64,000 nt of DNA from Aquabacterium humicola (GCF_030167915.1 NZ_JARGNB010000008.1:186001-250000); one strand, 5' to 3'. Shown: positions 1 through 8,836, numbered from the stretch's first letter. The notes: generated by a model not told the origin, from the sequence alone. Numbers and translations: made by a program.

Positions 1-1163
1 GCGCGGCGCAGCAGCGCGTCGCCGGCGCGGTGGCCGCGCTCGTCGTTGACCTGCTTCAGCCCATTGAGGTCGATCACCACCAGCGCCACCGGCTGCACGC
101 CCTTGCGCTCCAGCCGGTTCAGCTCGTCGTCGAAGAACGAGCGGTTGCGCAGCTTGGTCAGCGCGTCGTGCTTGCCGAGGAACTCGAGGTAGCTCTCGGC
201 CTTCTTGCGCGCGGTGATGTCGGTCAGCGACACCTGCACCAGCGACCAGTCGTCCTCGTGCCCCGGCAGCACCGCGAACTGCAGGTGCACGTGCAGCAGC
301 TCGCCGTCGAGCGCGTAGTTCACCGTCTCGCGCTGCTGGAAGAGCTTGCCCTCCCACAGCTCGATCAGCTGCTCGGTGAAGGGTCGCCGCATCTCGTCGC
401 GGAAGACGTCGGGCAGGCGCTTGAGCAGCGTGGCCTTGTCGGGCGCGCGGAACATCGAGAGGGTCTGCCGGTTGACGTCGATCACCCGGATCTCGGCCAT
501 GCAGCGCTCGACGAACTCCGGGTGCACGTCGGTGAAGACGCGGAAGTCGGTGATGCCGCGCTCGCGCAGCTCGTCGATCAGGCGCTTGACGGCGCTGAAG
601 TCCTCGACCCACAGCGACACCGGCGAGTGCTCGAACAGGCCCTGCGCGTAGCGCTGGCTGCGTTCGAGCGCGCGGCGCGCCTGCTCGCGCGAGGACTGGT
701 CCTCCAGCGACAGCAGCACGCGGCCCCAGTCCTGCTCATGGCCCGGCAGCACGCGCACCTGCAGCGCGATGTCCAGGCGCCGGCCGTCGAGCGTGTAGTT
801 CACCGTGTCGCTGGCATAGGCCAGCGCGCCGCTCCACAGCTGCACCAGTTCCTCGACGTGGCGGTCCAGCATGTCGTCGCGGAACACGCGGTCGAGGCCG
901 CCGAGCAGCTGGTCGAGGTCCTGGGCGCCGAACAGCTCCAGCGTGCGCCGGTTGACCTGCAGCACCTGGATCTCGCGCGTGCATTCGCGCACGCGGGCCC
1001 GGTCGGCGCGCAGGAAGTGGCGCAGGTCCTGCACGCCCTCGGCGCGCCAGCGGTCGAACAGGCGCTTGACGCCGCTGAAGTCCTCCAGCCACAGCGACAC
1101 CGGCGCCAGCTCGAACATCTGCGCCAGGGCCTGGTCGTTCAGCGGGGCAGGGGTGGTGGACAT
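1..1163 (-). CDS. PAS-PAS-GGDEF sensor protein (probable diguanylate cyclase), C-terminus beyond window
   Basis: Reads leftward from an ATG at 1163 and runs off the left edge after 387 codons. Two PAS-like sensor modules (residues about 16-160 and 176-320) share the motif PVSLWxEDFS and align without gaps at an offset of exactly 160 residues. A GGDEF domain follows, with its start visible (KHDALTKLRN, then VVIDLNGLKQVNDERGH at about 362-378). The GGDEF active-site signature itself lies outside the window, so cyclic-di-GMP synthesis is expected from the family but not proven; an EAL domain could also follow. No membrane segment is seen, suggesting a cytoplasmic sensor. It is divergent from the small gene at 1320. 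Confidence 0.85.
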   Translation of the reverse strand, partial: MSTTPAPLNDQALAQMFELAPVSLWLEDFSGVKRLFDRWRAEGVQDLRHFLRADRARVRECTREIQVLQVNRRTLELFGAQDLDQLLGGLDRVFRDDMLDRHVEELVQLWSGALAYASDTVNYTLDGRRLDIALQVRVLPGHEQDWGRVLLSLEDQSSREQARRALERSQRYAQGLFEHSPVSLWVEDFSAVKRLIDELRERGITDFRVFTDVHPEFVERCMAEIRVIDVNRQTLSMFRAPDKATLLKRLPDVFRDEMRRPFTEQLIELWEGKLFQQRETVNYALDGELLHVHLQFAVLPGHEDDWSLVQVSLTDITARKKAESYLEFLGKHDALTKLRNRSFFDDELNRLERKGVQPVALVVIDLNGLKQVNDERGHRAGDALLRR

Positions 1164-1319
1164 GGCGGCGCGCAGCGTGACGGGATCGGGGGCCGTCAGT
1201 CTCGCACGGCGCCGCGCGGCGGGGACGGCTCGCCGGCGTCCGTGGCCGCGGCCGGATCACACCCCCTGTGGCCCATCCGGGCCATGACGGCCGCGCCACC
1301 GCCGAGCACACTGTGCAAC

Positions 1320-1775
1320 ATGAACCCGCTGCCGATCTTCTTCCACCACGCCCATCCGCCGATCAGCACGCGCCTGGCGGCGCCGGACTGGCAGTTGCGC
1401 CTGCCCGTGCGGCCGGCCACGCCGGCGCCCGCGCCGGCGGCCGCCCCGCTGCAGGTGCGCTACTTCCCGCGCGACCGCAGCGTCTTCGTCGATGGCGAGT
1501 ACCTGATCAAGGGTGTCGCCGGCGCGATCTTCTGGAAGCTGGCGCGCCGCCAGGCCGAACGGGCCGAAGCACACTTCACGACGCGCGAGCTGCGCCTGGC
1601 CGCCGGCGAGCTCGGCCTGCCCGAGGTCAAGGACAACGTCGACGTGCGCCTGCTGCTGCTGCAGCGGCGCCTGGCCGAACGCGACGGCCCGCTGCGCATC
1701 GAACGCACCAGCCGCGGACGCTACCGCTTCGAGGTCGGCGGCCGGCGCCTATGCCTGCAGAGCGAAGCCCCCTGA
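1320..1775 (+). CDS. hypothetical protein with winged-helix-like C-terminal half
   Basis: A 151-residue protein I do not recognise. The first 50 residues are Pro/Ala-rich. From about residue 60 it becomes compact (FVDGEYLIKGVAGAIFWKL), then a helix-rich stretch ends in a basic, wing-like RTSRGRYRFEV. This pattern resembles the winged-helix output domain of some regulators, but that is inference from shape. The ATG at 1320 is chosen because the residues upstream are low-complexity; an in-frame ATG at 1284 is possible and neither has a clear ribosome binding site. It ends 12 bp before the convergent EamA gene. Confidence 0.6.
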   Translation: MNPLPIFFHHAHPPISTRLAAPDWQLRLPVRPATPAPAPAAAPLQVRYFPRDRSVFVDGEYLIKGVAGAIFWKLARRQAERAEAHFTTRELRLAAGELGLPEVKDNVDVRLLLLQRRLAERDGPLRIERTSRGRYRFEVGGRRLCLQSEAP

Positions 1776-1787
1776 CCGGCGATCCGG

Positions 1788-2669
1788 CTACGCCAACGCC
1801 AGCGCGATCACCCCGCCGGCGATGCAGGCCGCGCCCAGCAGCCGCAGGCCGCGGTCGGTTTCGCCGAGCAGCCGGCCGCCGATCAGCGCGGCGAACAGCA
1901 TCGACACCTCGCGCGCCGGCGCCACGTGCGACAGCGGGGCCTGCTGCGCCGCGTACAGCACCAGCACGTAGCCGACCGGGCTGATCGCAGCCAGCAGCAG
2001 CGCGCCGCGCCAGCGGGTGCGCCATTCGTTCGCCACGCCGGCGCGGTCGGTCCAGGCCTCGGGCAGCTGGAGCGGGATGCGCAGCACGTTGTTCATCCAG
2101 TCGACGAGGATCGGCGAGACCAGCGCCACCTTCACCGCGTAGCCATCGATCACCGTGTAGCCGGCGATCAGCACGCCGGTGGCACCGCCCCAGGCCAGGC
2201 CCGCGCGCACGCGCTGGCGCTGCGCGGGATCGTGGGCCGCGCTCCACAGCGCCGGCCCGCCGGCGATGAGGAACACGCCCGTGGTGATGCCCAGCACGCC
2301 GGCGATGCCCTGCGCGCCCAGCGTCTCGCCCAGCAGCAGCGCGGCGCCGAAGCTCGCCACCAGCGGCCCGGTGCCGCGCGCGACCGGGTAGACCACCGTC
2401 AGGTCCGCCGCCCGGTAGCCGGCCAGCAGCGTGCGGAAATACCACCAGTGCACGAAGGCGCTGGCCGTCATCAAGCCCCATTCCAGCGCGCCCCAGCGCG
2501 GCACCGCGTCCCAGGCCAGCCACAGCCCCAGCGGCGCCCACAGCACCAGGATGAAGACGGAACACAGCAGCGGGAAGTGCGGGCCGGCGTTGATCTTCTT
2601 CGCGACGATGTTCCAGGCGGCGTGCAGCAGCGCGGCGACCAGCACCAGCGCGAGGGCGGACAAGGGCAT
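1788..2669 (-). CDS. EamA-family (DMT superfamily) membrane transporter
   Basis: A 293-residue, strongly hydrophobic protein with about ten predicted membrane helices arranged as two EamA repeats, the normal size for a drug/metabolite transporter. The N-terminus (LHAAWNIVAKK) and the GRLLGETDRG segment near the C-terminus, preceding the last helix, are typical of the family. Such proteins usually export amino acids or other small metabolites, or take up nucleotide sugars; the substrate cannot be read from sequence. It is transcribed away from the asparaginase gene at 2732, with 62 bp between the two starts, so the pair may share regulation. Confidence 0.85.
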   Translation of the reverse strand: MPLSALALVLVAALLHAAWNIVAKKINAGPHFPLLCSVFILVLWAPLGLWLAWDAVPRWGALEWGLMTASAFVHWWYFRTLLAGYRAADLTVVYPVARGTGPLVASFGAALLLGETLGAQGIAGVLGITTGVFLIAGGPALWSAAHDPAQRQRVRAGLAWGGATGVLIAGYTVIDGYAVKVALVSPILVDWMNNVLRIPLQLPEAWTDRAGVANEWRTRWRGALLLAAISPVGYVLVLYAAQQAPLSHVAPAREVSMLFAALIGGRLLGETDRGLRLLGAACIAGGVIALALA

Positions 2670-2712
2670 CGGGCGATTGTCGTGGCGCGGCGCAGCACTG
2701 TTGCCTTGCCGA

Positions 2713-2730
2713 CGCGCACTACAGTGCGCG
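2713..2730. promoter_or_regulatory. perfect inverted repeat just before the asparaginase start
   Basis: Two 8-bp arms (CGCGCACT and AGTGCGCG) separated by AC end one base before the ATG at 2732. The position between divergent genes would suit an operator, or a hairpin that hides the start codon. In GC-rich DNA an 8-bp repeat can arise by chance, so this is tentative. Confidence 0.35.
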
Positions 2731-2731
2731 C

Positions 2732-3787
2732 ATGAGCTTCACGACGAACCCCGACCTGGTCCACGTGCTGCGCGGCGGCGCGGTCGAATCCTTCCACCGC
2801 GGCGCGCTGGCGGTCGTCGATGCCGGGGGCGCCGTGCGCGCTTCCCTGGGCGACATTCACCGGCCGATCTTCCCGCGCTCGGCGGTCAAGGTGCTGCAGG
2901 CACTGCCGCTGGTGGCCAGCGGCGCGGCCGAGGCGCTCGGCCTGACGGACGAGGAACTCGCGCTGGCCTGCGCCTCGCACCGCGGCGAGCCGCGCCATGC
3001 CGAGACCGCACGTTCGATGCTGGCGAAGGCCGGCCTCGACGCCGGCGCGCTCGAATGCGGCGCACACTGGCCCTACGACGAACCGGCGATGCGTGCGCTG
3101 GCCGCCGCCGGCTTGCAGCCGAGCGCGCTGCACAACAACTGCTCCGGCAAACACGCGGGCTTCGCCTGCGTCGGCTGCCTGATGGCGCGGGCCGCCGGCA
3201 CCGAGCCGGCCGCGTACCTGAAGGGTTATGTGAAGCCGGACCATCCGGTGATGCGCGAGGTCACTGCCGCGCTGCAAGCGACCACCGGCGCCGACCTGTC
3301 CAACGCGCCGGTCGGCACCGACGGCTGCTCGATCCCCACGTACGCGGTCCCGCTGCGCGCGCTGGCGCTGGCCTTCGCGCGCATCGGCACCGGCCAGGGC
3401 CTGTCGGCTGGCCACGCGTCAGCCGCGCGCCGGCTGCGCCAGGCAGTCGCCCGCGCGCCCTTCTTCGTCTCCGGCAGCGGCCGCTTCGACACCCGCGTGA
3501 TGGAGCGCTTCGGCGAACGGGTGTTCTGCAAGGTCGGCGCCGAAGGCGTCTACTGCGCCGCGCTGCCCGGGCTCGGCCTGGGTGTCGCGATCAAGATGGA
3601 CGACGGCAATACCGCCCGTGCCGTCGAGGTGACGATGGCCGCGGTGATCGAGGCGCTGCTGCCGCTGGACGACGGCGAGCGCCACTTCCTGCGCGACCTG
3701 AGCGACGTGGTGCTGAAGAACTGGAACGGCATCGAGGTCGGCGCGCTGCGGGCGAGCGAAGGCCTGCGGGCGGCGCTGGCGCGCTGA
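2732..3787 (+). CDS. L-asparaginase, Rhizobium etli type (asparaginase II family)
   Basis: A 351-residue protein of the PF06089 family, which hydrolyses asparagine to aspartate and ammonia and is unrelated to the E. coli enzymes. The family's catalytic Ser-x-x-Lys pair is present (FPRSAVKV, S50 and K53), as are the ACASHRGEPRH motif (S82) and the HNNCSGKHAGF loop with C137 and K140. C199 in GTDGCSIPTYAV completes the metal site known from the R. etli enzyme. No signal peptide is seen, so it is probably cytoplasmic. It stands alone between the EamA exporter and an oxidoreductase; pairing with a possible amino-acid exporter is suggestive only. Confidence 0.9.
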   Translation: MSFTTNPDLVHVLRGGAVESFHRGALAVVDAGGAVRASLGDIHRPIFPRSAVKVLQALPLVASGAAEALGLTDEELALACASHRGEPRHAETARSMLAKAGLDAGALECGAHWPYDEPAMRALAAAGLQPSALHNNCSGKHAGFACVGCLMARAAGTEPAAYLKGYVKPDHPVMREVTAALQATTGADLSNAPVGTDGCSIPTYAVPLRALALAFARIGTGQGLSAGHASAARRLRQAVARAPFFVSGSGRFDTRVMERFGERVFCKVGAEGVYCAALPGLGLGVAIKMDDGNTARAVEVTMAAVIEALLPLDDGERHFLRDLSDVVLKNWNGIEVGALRASEGLRAALAR

Positions 3788-3790
3788 CGC

Positions 3791-4810
3791 TCACTCGAAC
3801 GGGTAGCGAACGCCCGCCTGCGCGCGGATCGCATCCATCCAGCGCAGCGTCGCGATCGTTTCGGCCAGCGGCATCACCTCGCTCTGCAGCCGCCCGGCGC
3901 GGATGCACTGCATCGCGTCGATCACCTCGTACTCGAAGCCGTTGAGGCCGAACGGCGCGTCGACCCCCACCGGGGCATCGTCGCCGCGCTGCAGCACCAC
4001 CCGCTGCGCCTCCCAGAAGCGCTCGGGGAAGTGGATGACGCCGTCGCGGCCGAAGAGGCGCAAGCCGTTGTCGGCGTGGCCGTCGAAGCCGCAGACGAAC
4101 TGCGAGGCGAGGCCGTCGGCGAAGCCCAGCAGCACCGACAGGCGCTGGTCGACGCCGCTCGGGCTCTTCAGCGCATGCACATGCATCGCCGGCGCTTCGT
4201 CGATGGCGAACCGCGCCTCGCGCAGCGCCCAGCGGGTGGCGCTGAGGTTGTAGATGCCGATGTCCAGCAGCGCGCCGCCGGCCTGCGCGGGGTCGTGCGT
4301 GCGCGACGTCGGGTCGTAGGGGGTGTCAAAGCAGAAGCTCGACTGCAGCGCGCGCAGCGGGCCGATCGCACCCTCGCGCAGCCAGCGCCCCGCCTGCGCG
4401 TACGCGGGCAGGAAGCGGGTCCAGAGCGCTTCCATCAGGAAGACGCCGCGCTCGCGCGCCAGATCCGCGAGGCGCTGCGCGGTGGCCGCATCCGTCACCA
4501 GCGGCTTCTCGCACAGCACGGGCACGCCGGCCTCGAGGCACGACTGGATCGCACCGGCATGGAAGGCATGCGGCGTCGCGATGTAGACCGCGTCCAGCCC
4601 CGGCTCGGCCAGCAGCGCGGCGATCGACCCGGTGGCGCGCACCGGCGCCTTGTCCGGGCGTTGCCAGGTGCGGGCAAACGCCGTCGCGCGTGCCAGGTCG
4701 CGGCCCTGCACCACCGCCAGCCGGCTGTCGGGCAGCCGCTGCACCGCGTCGGCGAAGCGCTGCGCGATGCGGCCGGGGCCGATCAGGCCCCATGCAAAAT
4801 GTTCAGCCAT
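3791..4810 (-). CDS. Gfo/Idh/MocA family oxidoreductase
   Basis: A 339-residue NAD(P)-dependent dehydrogenase. The N-terminal Rossmann fold begins GLIGPGRIAQRF, the conserved catalytic-lysine motif is CEKPLV at about residues 95-100, and a GFO/IDH C-terminal domain follows, including LLDIGIYNLSATRWAL. The sequence resembles the trans-1,2-dihydrodiol dehydrogenase/glucose-fructose oxidoreductase branch; the substrate is unknown. The ATG at 4810 is chosen because the Rossmann motif follows at once. Its start codon overlaps the start codon of the divergent gene at 4809, so the two 5' ends must occupy the same DNA. Confidence 0.88.
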   Translation of the reverse strand: MAEHFAWGLIGPGRIAQRFADAVQRLPDSRLAVVQGRDLARATAFARTWQRPDKAPVRATGSIAALLAEPGLDAVYIATPHAFHAGAIQSCLEAGVPVLCEKPLVTDAATAQRLADLARERGVFLMEALWTRFLPAYAQAGRWLREGAIGPLRALQSSFCFDTPYDPTSRTHDPAQAGGALLDIGIYNLSATRWALREARFAIDEAPAMHVHALKSPSGVDQRLSVLLGFADGLASQFVCGFDGHADNGLRLFGRDGVIHFPERFWEAQRVVLQRGDDAPVGVDAPFGLNGFEYEVIDAMQCIRAGRLQSEVMPLAETIATLRWMDAIRAQAGVRYPFE

Positions 4811-5375
4811 GCGCGCGATTGTGTCGTTCCCGATGCTGGCGGTGCTGTCGGCGTTGGCGGCAGGGCCGGGCGTCGCGTCCGAGCCCGCGTGCACGGTGGT
4901 CGTCGGCCACGGCCGCAACCTGTCGCTGTCGGACCACGAGGCCAATACCGCGTGGAACCAGCTCAACAACCGCTTCAATGCGCAGGTGGCCGGGCGGCTG
5001 CAGGAGGCGGGGCTGCGCGTCGTGCGGCTGCCGCTGCCGGTGGAGTCGCGCGACATGCCGGCCAACGCCACGTCCATCCTCGACCGCGCGCAGGATGCCG
5101 GCTGCGACCGCGTGCTGGAGACGACGATCTTCGCCGACGACGCGGCGCGCACGCTGGTCGTGCGCCTGCGCGGCCACCCGATCCGGCGCGTGCGCAACCT
5201 CGCCGGCGACGGCGCGCTGCTGGCGATCGGCGAGCCCGACTTCAGCACGCAGCGCGACATGACGCTGGACCTGCGCAGCTTCGATCGCCTGGCGCCCGAC
5301 GCGCTGGCCCGCGAGATGGCCGCTGACTTCGTGCGTCAGCATCCGCCGCCGCCGGCGGCGTCCGCTGCGCGCTGA
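4809..5375 (+). CDS. exported hypothetical protein
   Basis: A 188-residue protein with a probable signal peptide (basic start, hydrophobic core, cleavage near ALAAGPGVASE at about residue 25), so likely periplasmic. The mature part carries two cysteines, ACTVVVGHGRN and DAGCDRVLET, that could form a disulfide. Family not recognised. The start could be the ATG at 4809 or an in-frame ATG at 4830; the first gives a better charged N-terminus. Its start overlaps that of the divergent oxidoreductase. Confidence 0.65.
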   Translation: MRAIVSFPMLAVLSALAAGPGVASEPACTVVVGHGRNLSLSDHEANTAWNQLNNRFNAQVAGRLQEAGLRVVRLPLPVESRDMPANATSILDRAQDAGCDRVLETTIFADDAARTLVVRLRGHPIRRVRNLAGDGALLAIGEPDFSTQRDMTLDLRSFDRLAPDALAREMAADFVRQHPPPPAASAAR

Positions 5376-5395
5376 CCGGCGCTGGGCCGCTTCCG

Positions 5396-6310
5396 ATGAC
5401 CGCCGCGCCGCACCGCCTCGATCCCTACAGCCTGCACCTGTTCGTGCGCACGGTGCAGGCCGGATCGATCGCCCGGGCCGCCGGGCGCGAGCACATCGCC
5501 GCCTCCGCGCTGAGCCGGCGCCTGGCCGAGCTGGAACGTGCGCTCGGTGCGCCGCTGCTGATCCGTTCCGCGCGTGGCGTGCGGACGACCGACGCCGGCG
5601 CGCTGGTGCTCGCGCGCGGCGAGGCGCTGGAGCGCGACCTGCAGGCGCTGGCGCGCGAGGTGCAGGCGCTGTCGGGCGCGGTCGCCGGCACCTTGCGGCT
5701 GGCGGTCAACGCGTCGGCCGTGATCGGCCGCCTGCCCGAGCGGCTGCAGGCCCTGCGCGCCGCGTTCCCGCTGCTGCAGATCGCGCTGCAGGAGCGCACC
5801 AGCGCCGAGGTGATCGCCGCCTGCGAGGACGACCGCGCCGATGTCGGCATCGCGGTCGCGCCGGCGCCGCCGCCGGCGGGGCTGCAAGCCTGGCCGTTCG
5901 CCGCCGACGAGCTGCTGGTCGTGCTGCCGGCCGGCCATGCGCTGGCCGCGCGGCCGCGGCTGCGGCTGGCCGAGCTGCTCGCGCATCCGCTGGTCGGCCT
6001 GCAGGCCGGCGGCGCGCTGGACGGGCTGCTGCAGGAACGCGCCGCGGCGCTGGGCCGGCCGCTGGCGCTGGCCGTCAGTGTCAACAGCTTCGACGGCGCG
6101 TGCCGCATGGTCGAGGCCGGCCTCGGGCTGACCATCGTGCCGGCCAGCGCCGCGGCGGCGTACGCCGGTTCGCGCCGCTTCGTGCGGCGGCCGCTCGACG
6201 AAGCCTGGGCGCGGCTCCAGCTGCAGGTGCTTGCGCGCCTGCTGCAGCCACGGCCGCGCGCGGTGCAGGCGCTGATCGAGGCCTTGAGAGATGACGGGGA
6301 GAACGGATGA
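5396..6310 (+). CDS. LysR-family transcriptional regulator
   Basis: A 304-residue LysR-type regulator. The N-terminal winged helix-turn-helix covers about residues 5-65 (FVRTVQAGSIARAAGREHIA, then SALSRRLAELERALGAPLL), and the periplasmic-binding-like effector domain fills the rest. Family members bind upstream of a target operon and respond to a small ligand. Its stop overlaps the start of the Nudix gene (ATGA at 6307), so the two are translationally coupled and the ligand may be linked to nucleotide metabolism; that link is inference. Confidence 0.9.
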   Translation: MTAAPHRLDPYSLHLFVRTVQAGSIARAAGREHIAASALSRRLAELERALGAPLLIRSARGVRTTDAGALVLARGEALERDLQALAREVQALSGAVAGTLRLAVNASAVIGRLPERLQALRAAFPLLQIALQERTSAEVIAACEDDRADVGIAVAPAPPPAGLQAWPFAADELLVVLPAGHALAARPRLRLAELLAHPLVGLQAGGALDGLLQERAAALGRPLALAVSVNSFDGACRMVEAGLGLTIVPASAAAAYAGSRRFVRRPLDEAWARLQLQVLARLLQPRPRAVQALIEALRDDGENG

Positions 6311-6729
6311 CGACGACGCAGAACGACGCGGTGCAGGTCGGCATCGGCGTGCTGGTGCAGCGCGGTGGCCGCGTGCTGCTGGGCCGGCGCCGCGGCGCGC
6401 ACGGCGCCGGCGACTGGGCGCTGCCGGGCGGCCACCTGGAATTCGGCGAGACCATCGAGGCCTGCGCCGCCCGGGAGCTCGCCGAGGAGACCGGCCTCGT
6501 CGCCACGCGCTTCGAGCGCGGGCCGTACACCAGCGACGTCTTCACGACGCCGCGGCGCCACTACCTGACGCTGTTCCTGCTGGCGCACGACGTGGCCGGC
6601 GAGCCGCAGGTGCTGGAGCCGCACAAGTGCGAGGGCTGGCAGTGGTTCGACTGGCACGCGCTGCCGCGGCCGCTGTTCGCGCCGCTGGCGAACCTGGTGG
6701 ACAGCGGCTGGCAGCCACCGGGCGCCTGA
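6307..6729 (+). CDS. Nudix hydrolase, NUDT15/MTH2-like nucleotide diphosphatase
   Basis: A 140-residue protein with a complete Nudix box (GGHLEFGETIEACAARELAE followed by ETGL, residues about 37-60). The preceding GAGDWALP and the following HYLTLFLLA match the NUDT15-like branch, which hydrolyses (modified) nucleoside triphosphates to monophosphates and pyrophosphate. The metal-binding Glu residues of the box are intact. It starts inside the stop of the LysR gene. A house-cleaning role for oxidised or unusual nucleotides is the usual assignment for such proteins. Confidence 0.88.
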   Translation: MTTTQNDAVQVGIGVLVQRGGRVLLGRRRGAHGAGDWALPGGHLEFGETIEACAARELAEETGLVATRFERGPYTSDVFTTPRRHYLTLFLLAHDVAGEPQVLEPHKCEGWQWFDWHALPRPLFAPLANLVDSGWQPPGA

Positions 6730-6815
6730 GCTGGTGCGCGCTCTGCCGCGGCGAATGAGCCGGGCGCGGGAAGCGCGCTAGGCTTCGGCTCCTCCATCAT
6801 GCTGGGAGATGCGAC

Positions 6816-7262
6816 GTGCCGCTCGACATGCCACTCGTCTGGTCCGACCGCCTCGACGATGTCGACTGGGAAGAACTGTCCGCGCTGTACCGCGCGGCGC
6901 CGCTGGGCAACAAGAGCGCCGACTGGCTGCGCGAGGCCTTCGGCAACAGCCGCATCCGCTGCTTCGTGCGCGACGGCGGCCGGCTGGTCGGCGCGGGTCG
7001 CGCCTTGAGCGACGGCGTCGACTGTTCCTACCTCTGCGACATCGCGGTGATGCCCAGCCACCAGGGCTCGGGCCTGGGCAAGCAGCTCGTCGGCACGCTG
7101 GTCGAGCGCTCGAAGGGGCACCGCAAGATCATCCTCTACGCGGTGCCGGGCCGCGAGCCCTTCTACCGCAAGTTCGGCTTCCGCCGCATGCGCACCGCGA
7201 TGGCCATCTTCGAGGATCCGGCCGGCGCCTTCGAGCGCGGCTACCTCGACGACGACGCCTGA
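6816..7262 (+). CDS. GNAT-family N-acetyltransferase
   Basis: A 148-residue acetyltransferase. The acetyl-CoA loop is visible as MPSHQGSGLGKQLVG (about residues 85-99), followed by the FYRKFGF segment typical of small GNAT enzymes. Substrate unknown. The GTG at 6816 is preferred over the in-frame ATG at 6828 because GGGAG sits seven bases before it. The gene is followed at eight bases' distance by the GST gene and may be co-transcribed with it. Confidence 0.85.
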   Translation: MPLDMPLVWSDRLDDVDWEELSALYRAAPLGNKSADWLREAFGNSRIRCFVRDGGRLVGAGRALSDGVDCSYLCDIAVMPSHQGSGLGKQLVGTLVERSKGHRKIILYAVPGREPFYRKFGFRRMRTAMAIFEDPAGAFERGYLDDDA

Positions 7263-7270
7263 ATTCCCCC

Positions 7271-7936
7271 ATGTCGATCACGCTGCACCACTGCATCAGC
7301 GCCCGTTCCTTCCGCCCGCTGTGGCTGCTGGAGGAACTGCGCCTGCCCTACGACCTGCGCATCTGGCCCTTCCCGCCGCGGGCACGGGACAAGCGCTACT
7401 TCGAGCACAACCCGCTCGGCACCGTGCCGGCCTTCTTCGACGGCGACACCCGCATGAGCGAGTCGGCCGCGATCTGCCAGTACCTGGCCGAACGCCACTC
7501 TCCGCGCGCGCTCGACGTGGCGATCGACGAGCCGGCGCGCGCCGACTACCTGAACCTGCTGCACTTCGGCGAGGCGACGCTGACCTTCCCGCAGACGCTG
7601 GTGCTGCGCTACCGTCGCTTCGAGCCCGACGAGCGCAAGCAGCCGCAGGTGGCCGACGACTACACGAAGTGGTTCCTCGCGCGGCTGCGCACGCTGCAGC
7701 CGCGGCTCGAAGCGGCCGAGTGGTTGTGCGCCGGTCGCTTCACCGCGGCCGACATCTCGGTGGGCTACGCGCTGATGCTCGCCGGCTTCCTGGACCTGGC
7801 GCCGCAGTTCACGCCGGCGGTGGCCGCCTACTGGCAGCGGCTGCAGGCGCGCGACGGCTTCCAGCGTGCGCTCGCCGCGCAGGACCGCGCAGCAATCGAG
7901 CAGGGCCAGCCGCTGACACCGGCGCCGCTGGCCTGA
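7271..7936 (+). CDS. glutathione S-transferase family protein
   Basis: A 221-residue GST. The N-terminal thioredoxin-like domain (residues 1-80) contains SARSFRPLWLLEEL, the cis-proline segment GTVPAFF, and the glutathione-binding ESAAICQYLAE; the all-helical C-terminal domain follows with the conserved FTAADISVGY. Such enzymes conjugate glutathione to electrophiles or act as peroxidases or isomerases. The reaction here is not determinable. It begins eight bases after the GNAT gene. Confidence 0.88.
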   Translation: MSITLHHCISARSFRPLWLLEELRLPYDLRIWPFPPRARDKRYFEHNPLGTVPAFFDGDTRMSESAAICQYLAERHSPRALDVAIDEPARADYLNLLHFGEATLTFPQTLVLRYRRFEPDERKQPQVADDYTKWFLARLRTLQPRLEAAEWLCAGRFTAADISVGYALMLAGFLDLAPQFTPAVAAYWQRLQARDGFQRALAAQDRAAIEQGQPLTPAPLA

Positions 7937-7970
7937 AGCAGCCGTGAAGGCGCGTCCAGGCGCGGGGCGA

Positions 7971-8789
7971 TCAGCCGAGCGCGCGGATCAGCGCCATCGC
8001 CGCGGCCGGCGCCTTCTCCTTGGCGCCGCTGATGAAGAACATGAAGACGTCGCGCGGCGCGGCGTGCGCGGCCGGTGCCGGCTCGATGCGCGGCAGGCCC
8101 TCGGGCTCGCCGCCGTCGCGCCAGCGCCGGGCGCAGGCCGCGAGCGGCGGGAAGACCTCGGGCGCGCAGCCCTCGGGCTGGCTCGATTCGGTGCGCATCA
8201 TGCGGGTGTAGACGAAGTCGCCGGTCAGGTCGGGGATCGGCGGGTAATCGTCGGCATCGGTGAACACCGTGGCCACGCCGTAACGGCGCGCCAGCGCCAG
8301 GTACTCGGCGCAGCGGAAGCTCTCGTGCCGCACGTCCATCGCGTGGCGCAGCGGGCGGCCGCTCACTTCGGCCGGCAGCAGCTTCAGGAAGGCCTCGAAG
8401 TCGGCGGCGTCGAAACGTTTGGTCGGCGCGAACTGCCAGACGATGGGGCCCAGCTTGCTGCGCAGCTCGGCGATGCCGCTGTTGACGAAGAAGCGCACCG
8501 AGTCGCCGGCCTCGGCCAGCACGCGCCGGTTGGTCGACAGGCGGTGGGCCTTCAGCGAGAACACGAAGCCCTCGGGGGTTTCGTCGTGCCACTTCGCGAA
8601 GGTGGCCGGCTTCTGCGTGCTGTAGTAGGTGCCGTTGATCTCGATCGCGGTGAGGTGGCGGCTGGCATATTCCAGCTCGCGGCTCGCCGGCCAGCCCTTC
8701 GGGTAGAAGTTGTCGCGCCAGGGTTCGAAGGTCCAGCCGCCGACACCGACGCGGATGCCGCCGGCGGTTGGGTTTGCGGGCGTATTCAT
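7971..8789 (-). CDS. DUF72 domain-containing protein
   Basis: A 272-residue protein of the DUF72 (YecE-like) family, a TIM-barrel fold of unknown biochemical function. Supporting segments are RVGVGGWTFEPWRDNFYPKG at the N-terminus, FSLKAHRLSTNRR in the middle and PIVWQFAPTKRFD. Length is normal. The start at 8789 leaves 47 bp to the divergent gene at 8837, a compact bidirectional promoter region. Confidence 0.88.
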   Translation of the reverse strand: MNTPANPTAGGIRVGVGGWTFEPWRDNFYPKGWPASRELEYASRHLTAIEINGTYYSTQKPATFAKWHDETPEGFVFSLKAHRLSTNRRVLAEAGDSVRFFVNSGIAELRSKLGPIVWQFAPTKRFDAADFEAFLKLLPAEVSGRPLRHAMDVRHESFRCAEYLALARRYGVATVFTDADDYPPIPDLTGDFVYTRMMRTESSQPEGCAPEVFPPLAACARRWRDGGEPEGLPRIEPAPAAHAAPRDVFMFFISGAKEKAPAAAMALIRALG

Positions 8790-8836
8790 CGGCCGCAGAA
8801 TACCGAAGCGCTCCTGCTAGCCTGCTGCCAACGACG

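Noticed and set aside
30-1319. Long upstream extension of the small gene at 1320
   Set aside because: The extension is antisense to the PAS-GGDEF protein and has no domain of its own; only the part from 1320 is kept.
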